A stretch of 8,008 nucleotides of DNA from contig CAJPTS010000075.1 of the NCBI GenBank assembly GCA_905373625.1, positions 1 to 8,008 on the forward strand, written 5' to 3'. Origin of the DNA: Bacteroidia bacterium. GTDB lineage: Bacteria; Bacteroidota; Bacteroidia; Bacteroidales; CAJPTX01. Below the pieces are notes generated by a model, which worked only from the letters and a program-made list of their open reading frames with translations, was not told where the DNA came from and ran no database searches. Below are positions 1 through 6,171 of the stretch, piece by piece; positions within the stretch are counted from its first letter, which is position 1; each line of letters starts with the position of its first letter. A program made the translations under genes and the position numbers.

Positions 1-71
1 TTACGGTTTGCCATGGTTATTTTTCTAGCCTCAGACAAAGTTACGGAATTCGCAAGATTCTCTTAGATATG

Positions 72-189
72 AGGTACAAATAAGAAACGCTACTTTTAAC
101 TCTTAACTTAGCATAAGCGCCTCGCCCCTACGAAGGCTGTACGCACTTTTAACTCTTAACTTTTCACTTTTAACTGATTGGTTGTACCT
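72..189. repeat. Repeat block with 8-bp inverted ends
   Basis: AGGTACAA at 72-79 is the exact reverse complement of TTGTACCT at 182-189, which brackets a 118-bp segment. Inside, ACTTTTAACTCTTAACTT occurs at 92-109 and again, identical, at 145-162, and its first ten bases recur at 166-175. Between the two long copies lies a GC-rich core containing GCGCCTCGCCCCTACG. The layout resembles a small dispersed intergenic repeat or a degenerate non-autonomous element. No target-site duplication is visible outside the inverted ends, and an 8-bp match over this distance could arise by chance. The direct repeats are certain as sequence; the element interpretation is inference. Confidence 0.5.
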
Positions 190-193
190 ATTT

Positions 194-221
194 CGTCTCT
201 CGTCTTTCGTCTCTTGTCTTT
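194..221. repeat. Four tandem 7-bp units (CGTCTYT)
   Basis: Four contiguous heptamers are visible: CGTCTCT (194-200), CGTCTTT (201-207), CGTCTCT (208-214) and TGTCTTT (215-221). They can also be read as two 14-bp units with one mismatch. The array ends two bases before the stop codon of the minus-strand gene at 224, so it would lie at the start of that mRNA's 3' untranslated region, read as purine-rich AGACGAR units. It could vary in copy number by slippage. No function can be assigned. Confidence 0.75.
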
Positions 222-223
222 AC

Positions 224-1108
224 TTAGTATCCCTTGTTATATCTAAGGTTCTTATTGGGCGTATATTCCACAGGGTCAGAGACTAATACATCACTCTCGT
301 GCCGCCAGTAGCCGCCACTCGAAAGAACAAATCTGTCTTGTGAACCGTCTGGACCATAAAATTGCGGTATACCACTATATTGTGGCGAGGAGGGCGCTAG
401 ATGGTCTATGAGTATTTGTTGCCCTTGCGCAATAAGTTGAAGTGTCATAGCTACGCGCGTACTGTAGGAATAAAAAATTCGCTGAAAAATGCGGGTGTTG
501 GAATAAGCAAGACACGGGAGTCCTAATTGTAATTCGCCTGTAGCGTCCAGATAAAAGGTTTCTACCACTTTGCGTGTACACAGAGGTGTCCGACCCGCCA
601 CCCCCAGTAAAAGGTAGGCTTTTACACCATGAAATTCAAAAGGTTGAATGGTGTAATACACGGCGCCGATCCACTCATCGGGCGTGCAGGGGAGATTGAA
701 CCACTTTTCGTCTATATACCCATCTTTTACGGGAATTTGCCGATCCTTAAGTACACGAATTTGCAAAGAGTCCTTCGCGTCTAGGTACACTACCATACCC
801 TTATAAAGAGTCTCTTCCGTGGCAAGAGCGTGTGTCCAAGTAATTATGCGCAACTGTTTGTCTGAGGCGGTAAGGTCTGTAAGCCCCGCGAGTGCGGGAA
901 GCGCGTAATCTATCGTGCCGTGTGCTTTGAAACGTGAGGCGAGTTCTTGTTGGAATAGTGTACCGCACGCTGTATCATATAAATCTAGTGAAGAGCGTTC
1001 CCAAAGCTTTAAGAGTTTATCCACTGACGTTGAGTCAGCTGTTATGCCATACGTTGTGTGAGTGGAAAAATAAAAGAGCACACAAAATATACTTAAGAAT
1101 CTAATCAT
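224..1108 (-). CDS. Secreted conserved hypothetical protein (Bacteroidales type)
   Basis: A 294-residue protein of unknown function. Residues 1-21 form a signal peptide: a short basic start (MIR), a hydrophobic core (about 4-14) and a plausible cleavage site near TTYG. No second membrane segment is seen, so export to the periplasm or outer-membrane space is likely. There is no lipobox cysteine. The mature part is rich in aromatic residues and looks like beta structure. Segments that stand out are WIGAVYYTI (146-154), YLLLG (165-169), RIFYSYS (210-216), IDHLAPSSP (234-242) and FYGPDGSQD (250-258). From memory these resemble a family of Bacteroidales hypothetical proteins with blocks such as DHL-P and FYGPD-S-D, but I know no function for it. 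The gene is divergent from the UPF0316 gene across 51 bp. No convincing promoter is visible for this direction. Confidence 0.85.
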   Translation of the reverse strand: MIRFLSIFCVLFYFSTHTTYGITADSTSVDKLLKLWERSSLDLYDTACGTLFQQELASRFKAHGTIDYALPALAGLTDLTASDKQLRIITWTHALATEETLYKGMVVYLDAKDSLQIRVLKDRQIPVKDGYIDEKWFNLPCTPDEWIGAVYYTIQPFEFHGVKAYLLLGVAGRTPLCTRKVVETFYLDATGELQLGLPCLAYSNTRIFQRIFYSYSTRVAMTLQLIAQGQQILIDHLAPSSPQYSGIPQFYGPDGSQDRFVLSSGGYWRHESDVLVSDPVEYTPNKNLRYNKGY

Positions 1109-1125
1109 ACTATTTGTCTAATTCC

Positions 1126-1133
1126 TACCTTTG
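1126..1133 (+). promoter_or_regulatory. Candidate Bacteroidetes -7 box for the UPF0316 gene
   Basis: TACCTTTG matches the Bacteroidetes -7 consensus TAnnTTTG exactly and lies 26 bp before the ATG at 1160, which would give a short leader of about 20 bases. A TTTG at 1113-1116 is too close (9 bp) to be the -33 partner, which should be 19-21 bp upstream, so only half of the promoter is supported. The box overlaps an 11-bp palindrome (TTTGTTACAAA, 1130-1140) in the middle of the divergent gap. Confidence 0.4.
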
Positions 1134-1159
1134 TTACAAACAAGTTATCGCAACAAGAA

Positions 1160-1744
1160 ATGTTTGAAACGCTGATGGCGAGTGAGTATTTCACGTATCT
1201 GATACTCCCCATTCTAATTATAGTTGCCCGTATCACAGATGTAACGTTTGGTACAATTCGTATCGTATTTGTGGCGCGTGGTAATAAACTGGCGGCACCG
1301 CTTTTAGGTTTCTTCGAGGTCTTTATTTGGATTGTGGCCATCAGTCAGATTATGCAGCATGCCAACAATATAATCTGTTACCTAGCTTACGCTTTCGGTT
1401 TTGCGGTGGGTAACTATGTCGGACTCTCCATCGAACATCGGCTTGCGGTGGGTACTCAGGTGGTTCGTATCATAACGGCTAAGCACGGCGATGAGTTAAG
1501 CGAAGTGCTACGTGCTGCAGGCTTTGGTACTACTGTGGTAGATGCACGCGGAGCTAATGGTCCCGTACAGCTGCTGTACTGCGTTGCGTTGCGAAAAGAC
1601 ATAAAACGTGTCGAAGAACTGGTACACCAAGTGCATCCGAATATCTTTTATTCGGTGGAAGATGTAAAATCTTCTAGCTCGGGCATTTTTGCTACCAAAC
1701 GGAAAAATTTGCACTTCTGGCGCTTTTGGAGAAAAGGGAAGTAA
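1160..1744 (+). CDS. UPF0316 family membrane protein (DUF5698/DUF2179)
   Basis: A 194-residue inner-membrane protein. Three hydrophobic segments at about residues 10-30, 44-65 and 71-91 form the N-terminal membrane domain, with conserved-looking stretches ARITDVTFGTIRIVF (23-37) and PLLGFFEVFIW (47-57). A soluble C-terminal DUF2179-like domain follows (about 99-170), then a basic, aromatic tail (KRKNLHFWRFWRKGK). Length and order match UPF0316 proteins of Bacteroides. The family's function is not established; DUF2179 domains also occur at the C-terminus of YitT-type membrane proteins and have a small ligand-binding style of fold, so a nucleotide-sensing role is possible but speculative. The ATG at 1160 is the first start in frame and has no strong Shine-Dalgarno, as is common in this phylum. 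The nucleotidyltransferase gene follows after 48 bp, suggesting co-transcription. Confidence 0.9.
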   Translation: MFETLMASEYFTYLILPILIIVARITDVTFGTIRIVFVARGNKLAAPLLGFFEVFIWIVAISQIMQHANNIICYLAYAFGFAVGNYVGLSIEHRLAVGTQVVRIITAKHGDELSEVLRAAGFGTTVVDARGANGPVQLLYCVALRKDIKRVEELVHQVHPNIFYSVEDVKSSSSGIFATKRKNLHFWRFWRKGK

Positions 1745-1792
1745 GTGCGAGGAAAAAATAAATAGAAGACGTTAAAAGTAAACTTTGATACT

Positions 1793-2695
1793 ATGCAAGA
1801 GGCACAATTAGTGGTACTAGCGGCGGGCATGGGGAGTCGTTACGGAGGACTAAAACAAATAGAGGGTTTAGGTCCTGGAGGTGCTACACTACTGGAGTAT
1901 TCGGTCTACGATGCTTTGCAGGCAGGCTTTACGGAGATCGTCTTTATAATTCGCAAAGCTATTGAAGCGGACTTTAAAGAACACGTTCTAACGCGTTTTA
2001 AGAGACGCGTACCCTACCAATTAGTCTATCAAGAGCTTCAGGATGTTCCTAATAATTTCCTTTTAGCTAACGAGCGCGTAAAGCCTTGGGGCACTGCACA
2101 TGCTCTCTGGTGCGCACGGGATGCGATCTCGCATCCTTTTGCTGTAATCAATGCTGATGATTTCTATGGGCGTGAAGCTTTTATGGCTTTAGTAGAAAAC
2201 CTCAATACGCTGAATGCCGCTACGCCTATGTGTATGGTGGGGTACAACCTCGCGCGTACACTCTCCGAATCAGGGACGGTATCTCGTGGGGTGTGTACGG
2301 TAAAGAACGGCTACTTGACGAACATAGAAGAACATACGGGCATCTCGCGCCAAGGAGATAAGATTGTCGCTAAAAATGGAGGAGGCGAAGCGACAGTTTT
2401 GTCAGAAAACACCATAGTCTCTATGAATTGTTGGGGTTTTGCGCCCATTTTTATGGAAAGTGTGCAAGAGGTGGTTACAGACTTTTTTGATGGTCTAGCG
2501 GCGGGGAAAGAAGTGGGAAGTGAGTGTTATCTACCTACAATAGTTCGCTCAAGTCTAGCGGCGGGGGCGCAGTGTCGTGTAATCTCCTCAGACGCGCAAT
2601 GGTGCGGAGTTACTTATCCTGCCGACAAGGTTTTGGTCCAAGAGCGTCTCTTGGCTTTAACCGAAGCAGGTATTTATCCAACAGTTTTAATCTAA
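1793..2695 (+). CDS. Sugar-phosphate nucleotidyltransferase-like protein
   Basis: A 300-residue cytoplasmic enzyme of the NTP-transferase (GT-A-like) superfamily, which joins a sugar phosphate to a nucleoside triphosphate and releases pyrophosphate. The N-terminus carries the nucleotide-binding signature LAAGMGSRYGGLKQ (residues 9-22) with the usual G-x-G-x-R pattern and a lysine at 21. WGTAHAL (99-105) fits the motif that positions the base and sugar, and NADDFYG (120-126) supplies the metal-binding aspartates. The C-terminal part (about 230-300) has no hexapeptide repeats, so an acyltransferase fusion is excluded. The sequence resembles Bacteroidales proteins often labelled only as nucleotidyltransferase or dTDP-glucose pyrophosphorylase. 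The GGLKQ variant departs from classical RmlA and GalU, so the substrate is open. There is no sugar kinase, glycosyltransferase or capsule gene beside it to narrow this down. Confidence 0.88.
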   Translation: MQEAQLVVLAAGMGSRYGGLKQIEGLGPGGATLLEYSVYDALQAGFTEIVFIIRKAIEADFKEHVLTRFKRRVPYQLVYQELQDVPNNFLLANERVKPWGTAHALWCARDAISHPFAVINADDFYGREAFMALVENLNTLNAATPMCMVGYNLARTLSESGTVSRGVCTVKNGYLTNIEEHTGISRQGDKIVAKNGGGEATVLSENTIVSMNCWGFAPIFMESVQEVVTDFFDGLAAGKEVGSECYLPTIVRSSLAAGAQCRVISSDAQWCGVTYPADKVLVQERLLALTEAGIYPTVLI

Positions 2696-2706
2696 CAAGT
2701 GAAACA

Positions 2707-2730
2707 AGTATACCCGCGGACGTGTATACT
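2707..2730. repeat. Inverted repeat upstream of the chemoreceptor gene
   Basis: AGTATAC (2707-2713) and its exact complement GTATACT (2724-2730) are separated by ten bases containing CCGCGG. The site starts 11 bp after the nucleotidyltransferase stop and ends 63 bp before the chemoreceptor ATG. It could be a weak transcript hairpin, but no T-run follows, so an intrinsic terminator is unlikely. A binding site for a dimeric regulator is equally possible. Confidence 0.45.
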
Positions 2731-2780
2731 AACGCAAAGTAGTTTTATCAATATAGGCTACAGAAGGATTTTAACGCAAA
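2730..2780 (+). repeat. Pair of 9-bp direct repeats TAACGCAAA
   Basis: TAACGCAAA occurs at 2730-2738 and 2772-2780, start to start 42 bp apart, which is close to four turns of B-DNA. The first copy shares its first base with the inverted repeat on its left, and the second ends 13 bp before the chemoreceptor ATG. Between them TAGTTTTA (2740-2747) matches the TAnnTTTG -7 consensus at all but the last base, without a TTTG at the -33 distance. A regulator site is possible but unproven. Confidence 0.35.
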
Positions 2781-2783
2781 ATT

Positions 2784-2788
2784 AAGGG
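2784..2788 (+). promoter_or_regulatory. Ribosome-binding site of the chemoreceptor gene
   Basis: AAGGG lies 5 bp before the ATG at 2794 and supports that start. It is the clearest Shine-Dalgarno-like site among the window's starts, where other genes show little or none. Confidence 0.45.
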
Positions 2789-2793
2789 CGGTT

Positions 2794-4980
2794 ATGAGAG
2801 TTCGCGATATAAAACTCGGGCATCGGTTGATAATAGCGGCCGTGATAGAATCGACGCTGTTTATAATTCTTATCTCCTACGGCGTAGTGAAGTTCAAGCA
2901 GATTTTAAATTATTTTCCTGTTTACAGCACTATGACGCAGGTGAATGACGACATCTGGAGTGCAAGCTTTGCCGTAGCATCTTATAATGCGACGTACGAA
3001 GAAAAGTACATAGCCGATGTAGCAAAATATCTTGATCACGCTGCAAATGAGCTTATGCCACGGATCAAGGAGGGGCTTAAGGATACTGAGGAAAATCGCA
3101 ATTTTTATACCAATGCGCAGACGCAAATCAGCGAATATAAAGGGCATTTACTTAATATGCTCGCCCATATGAAGGATCTGCATACGCGTACGCAAGAGAT
3201 TGAAGCGAAGTTAGCCAAGCCCGAACTTCACAACGTCATCGTAGCTACGGATAATAGACTTGGTTATTTAGCCTTCCGAGGGGTGCAGCAATTGACGAGT
3301 TTTCAAACCAATCTTGACCCGAAAATATTTGAAGAGGCGATAGGCTTATTTGCTTCGATACATAAAACAATAGAGCGTGCAGCGCCGCAAAATGCTGTCC
3401 CCTTTAAGGAGGTGGAAGACGATGTCAGGTTGCTCCCAACCATAGCGCAAAAAGCTGTGGATGAGCGTATGGCATCTACGAAGTCCTATGCAGAGATTCA
3501 AAAATGCTCTCAATACCTCTCTTCGTTACTTGAAACGGCTACAGCGCGTTACACGGGCGGTGCAATGATTTTCATCATTGGCGTATTGGTGCTCATGGTG
3601 GCTATAATTTTGTTCTTTGCACTCTACACAGGACGTAAGATGTCTACCATCTTCAAGATTATAGTAGATGCTCTCGAGTTGATGCGAGGGGGTGATCTGA
3701 AAAAGACCTCTCTCATTCGCGCCTCAGATCTAGATCGTAAAGATGAGGCAGGAAATATGATACGCGCCATGGTCGCTTTGCGCGAGAAGATGGCTGAGTT
3801 ACTCGGACTGGTAATGGAAAGTGTGGACGGCGTGCTCAACGCTGGTCGTGAAATGGAGCAGACGGCACGTCTCATTGCTCAAGGTGCGAATACGCAAGCA
3901 TCGTCCTCCGAAGAGGTGTCTAGTGCCATGGAAGAGATGTCTGCCAACATTGACCAAAATGCTGACAATGCCCAGCAATCAGAAAAAGTCTCGCAGCTCG
4001 TGGCTGATGCCCTTAAAGAGGTGCTTACGCATGGCGTGGAAAGCAAGAACGCAATTCAAGAAATTGAGCAAAAGATAGACGTGGTCAACGAAATAGCGAG
4101 TCAGACCAACATCCTTGCCCTAAATGCGGCAGTGGAAGCTGCACGTGCGGGAGAACACGGACGTGGTTTTGCCGTAGTGGCATCCGAGGTTCGGAAGTTG
4201 GCTGAACGAAGCGCTGAGGCTGCAAATGAGGTTGTCGGACTGGTAAATGCTGCTGTGCAGGCGTCTGCTTTGATAGAGAAGGCGCTGGCGGAAGTCGCTC
4301 CTCGTGTTGAGAAAAGTGTACAACTATCTCGCGAAGTGGCCGTTGCGAGTGTCGAACAGCGTAACGGCGCCGAGCAGGTTAACCAGTCAGTGCAATTATT
4401 GAGCGATGTGTCGCAAGAAAATGCTGTCTCTAGCGATCGTATGGCTACCAGTGCTCAGAGCTTAATGATCCTCGCAGAGGATTTGAAGAAGGCGTTTTCA
4501 TACTTCCAGTTTGATGGGACGTCGCAACGCGTAGTATATTCAGCTGCGCCTGTAGCACCTGCTACTCCTAAGCCCGCTGCACCAGCGCAGAAGAGCACCA
4601 CTACTGCGAATACTGTAAAAAAAGTTGCTACACCTGTAGTGCCCAAAGAAACAAAGCCTAAACCCGTACAAGTAAAGCCGCAGACGGAACAGCGTCCCAC
4701 AAAACCTGTAGTACCGCCTGCCCCCAAAAAGGAAACTGTACCGCCAGCTCAGGTTGAAGAAAAGAGCGCGGAGAAGCCCACTACGCCTACTCAACAATCG
4801 GAGGCAAGTACAATGCCTACGAAGCCTGTAGAACGGAAACCCACACCACGTCCCGCAGCTCCGACCACGCCCAGTGCGCCTAGCACTCCGACCACTCCCA
4901 GTACAAACGGTCGGAAACCTGGTGTACACTTAGACATGTCTTCTGACAACGTCAGCGATGCTGATTACGAAAGTTTCTAG
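2794..4980 (+). CDS. Methyl-accepting chemotaxis protein with tail tether
   Basis: A 728-residue transmembrane chemoreceptor, which relays a ligand signal to a CheA kinase and adapts by methylation. Order of parts: membrane segment 1 (about 11-30), a helix-rich external sensor of about 225 residues (31-255), membrane segment 2 (257-278), a HAMP linker (about 279-335) and the cytoplasmic signalling hairpin (about 336-572). The hairpin tip is very well conserved: IASQTNILALNAAVEAARAG at 434-453, then EHGRGFAVVA to 463. The arms of roughly 110-125 residues put it among the long-hairpin classes, though heptads were not counted exactly. Residues about 580-718 are a Pro/Thr/Ala/Lys-rich, presumably disordered tether, and the protein ends in DYESF, which fits the aromatic-x-x-aromatic pattern of C-terminal CheR/CheB-docking pentapeptides. 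The sensor's ligand is unknown. No other che gene is in the window, and mqnE starts 9 bp after the stop. Confidence 0.95.
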   Translation: MRVRDIKLGHRLIIAAVIESTLFIILISYGVVKFKQILNYFPVYSTMTQVNDDIWSASFAVASYNATYEEKYIADVAKYLDHAANELMPRIKEGLKDTEENRNFYTNAQTQISEYKGHLLNMLAHMKDLHTRTQEIEAKLAKPELHNVIVATDNRLGYLAFRGVQQLTSFQTNLDPKIFEEAIGLFASIHKTIERAAPQNAVPFKEVEDDVRLLPTIAQKAVDERMASTKSYAEIQKCSQYLSSLLETATARYTGGAMIFIIGVLVLMVAIILFFALYTGRKMSTIFKIIVDALELMRGGDLKKTSLIRASDLDRKDEAGNMIRAMVALREKMAELLGLVMESVDGVLNAGREMEQTARLIAQGANTQASSSEEVSSAMEEMSANIDQNADNAQQSEKVSQLVADALKEVLTHGVESKNAIQEIEQKIDVVNEIASQTNILALNAAVEAARAGEHGRGFAVVASEVRKLAERSAEAANEVVGLVNAAVQASALIEKALAEVAPRVEKSVQLSREVAVASVEQRNGAEQVNQSVQLLSDVSQENAVSSDRMATSAQSLMILAEDLKKAFSYFQFDGTSQRVVYSAAPVAPATPKPAAPAQKSTTTANTVKKVATPVVPKETKPKPVQVKPQTEQRPTKPVVPPAPKKETVPPAQVEEKSAEKPTTPTQQSEASTMPTKPVERKPTPRPAAPTTPSAPSTPTTPSTNGRKPGVHLDMSSDNVSDADYESF

Positions 4981-4989
4981 TAACCGAAT

Positions 4990-6156
4990 GTGAACGCTGT
5001 GAGAGGGGAGGTTCTGGCAGAGACGCTAGCACAAAAGCGTCGACTGATTGAAGCGTATAGCAAAGAAAGCTCTATGGCATTATGTAATGCTGTAGAGCTT
5101 TTGCTCTGTGGGCAACGCTTAGGACGCGAAGAGGGCGTAGTGCTATATCGGGAAGCTACTTTACCGCTTCTTAGCTTGCTTGCCACTTACGTGCGCCTGC
5201 AAAAAAATGGCTACGAGACCTATTATAACCGAAATGCGCACGTAGAACCAACAAATATTTGTCTCTTTCAGTGTAGCTTTTGTTCGTATCGTCGCGATGC
5301 ACACTCGCCCGAAGCGTGGTATTTAACGCTTGAGCAGATTGCGCAGCGTGTAAAAGAACAGGAAGCGCAGGGCAATACCGAAGTACACATCACGGGTGGT
5401 GTACACCCGAGTTGGACGATAGAAGATCTCGAGCAAATAGTGCATACCGTACATACGGCTGCACCTACTTTGCATATAAAAGCCTTCTCGGCCGTAGAAC
5501 TTATCGCCATATTCCAGAAGTCGGACTTAACGTGGCATGATGGACTCTCGCGTCTGAAGAACGCTGGTTTGTGCTCTATACCTGGCGGTGGTGCTGAAAT
5601 ATTTGATGAGAGTGTGCGTCGTAGAATCTGTCCTGAAAAATGCACAGGGAGGGAATGGCTTGCACTACATCGCGAGGCGCATAAATTGGGGCTGACGTCT
5701 AATGCCACCATGTTGTTTGGACACATAGAGAGTTATGAGCACCGTGTAGATCATATGCTTGCGCTTCGTAACCTACAGGACGAAACCAGAGGCTTTAACT
5801 GTTTCATTCCTCTTAAGTACCGTGCAGCACACAATGCATTAGCCGTGCAAGGCGAGGTCTCGCTACTAGAGGTTTTACGCAACTATGCGGTGAGTCGTTG
5901 TCTTTTAGATAACATCGGACATCTGAAATGCTACTGGCCGATGCTCGGGAAAAAGAATCTCCCCATAGCACTACATTACGGCGTAGATGACTTGGATGGA
6001 ACTATTGGTAATTCTACTCGCATTTACAGTATGGCGGGAGCACAAGATAACCGCCCCTCGGCTACGGTAGAAGAGTTGCAGCAGATGGTTTACCGTGAGG
6101 GCTTTGTCCCTTTTGAACGGAATTCCGTCTACGAAAAGATTGTTACAAGCGCCTAG
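4990..6156 (+). CDS. mqnE: Aminodeoxyfutalosine synthase MqnE (radical SAM)
   Basis: A 388-residue cytoplasmic radical-SAM enzyme of the futalosine route to menaquinone. MqnE joins the adenosyl group of SAM to the enolpyruvyl-benzoate product of MqnA, giving aminodeoxyfutalosine. The [4Fe-4S] ligands are Cys91, Cys95 and Cys98 in PTNICLFQCSFC, a CX3CX2C motif. Other family marks are HITGGVHPSW, IKAFSAVEL, PGGGAEIFDESVRRRI and NATMLFGHIES. These favour MqnE over its relatives MqnC and CofH, although the three are similar. The start is uncertain: the frame opens at a GTG (4990) 9 bp after the chemoreceptor stop, but ATG at 5074 (Met29) would give an N-terminus nearer the usual family length. 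Tight spacing suggests co-transcription with the chemoreceptor. No other mqn gene is in the window. Confidence 0.88.
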   Translation: MNAVRGEVLAETLAQKRRLIEAYSKESSMALCNAVELLLCGQRLGREEGVVLYREATLPLLSLLATYVRLQKNGYETYYNRNAHVEPTNICLFQCSFCSYRRDAHSPEAWYLTLEQIAQRVKEQEAQGNTEVHITGGVHPSWTIEDLEQIVHTVHTAAPTLHIKAFSAVELIAIFQKSDLTWHDGLSRLKNAGLCSIPGGGAEIFDESVRRRICPEKCTGREWLALHREAHKLGLTSNATMLFGHIESYEHRVDHMLALRNLQDETRGFNCFIPLKYRAAHNALAVQGEVSLLEVLRNYAVSRCLLDNIGHLKCYWPMLGKKNLPIALHYGVDDLDGTIGNSTRIYSMAGAQDNRPSATVEELQQMVYREGFVPFERNSVYEKIVTSA

Positions 6157-6171
6157 TAGCTGCGCTTTTTT
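6147..6171 (+). terminator. Likely intrinsic terminator after mqnE
   Basis: AAGCGC (6147-6152) pairs with GCGCTT (6162-6167) across a 9-base loop that includes the mqnE stop codon, and six T residues run from 6166 to 6171. The stem is only six base pairs, so termination may be partial, but its position suits the end of the upstream transcript and separation from feoAB. Confidence 0.55.

Larger units (their letters stand above)
1..223. other. Gene-poor, repeat-rich left edge
   Basis: No complete gene is supported in this stretch. A plus-strand frame open from the left edge to the stop at 81-83 would give a 26-residue tail ending in MRYK, and another stays open to the stop at 64-66. Either could be the end of a gene that starts outside the window, but both are too short to judge. 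The rest is AT-rich repeated sequence around a GC-rich core (about 117-137), described in separate entries. No tRNA, rRNA or mobile-element gene is visible. Confidence 0.6.

Noticed and set aside
3..83. 26-residue plus-strand tail ending in MRYK as the end of an upstream gene
   Set aside because: Too short to distinguish from a chance open frame, with no recognisable motif; noted only under the left-edge region.
92..175. Possible CRISPR remnant (repeat, spacer-sized core, repeat)
   Set aside because: The repeat is only 18 bp and low in complexity, the third copy is partial with a 3-bp gap, and no cas gene or further units are present.
1793..2695. Naming the nucleotidyltransferase rmlA or galU
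   Set aside because: The N-terminal signature and length differ from both, and no neighbouring sugar-nucleotide genes support a specific substrate.
4455..4929. Two minus-strand open frames of 90 and 129 codons opposite the chemoreceptor tail
   Set aside because: They are by-products of the biased, proline-rich coding sequence on the other strand; their Gly/Thr- and Arg/Leu/Cys-rich products look non-biological.
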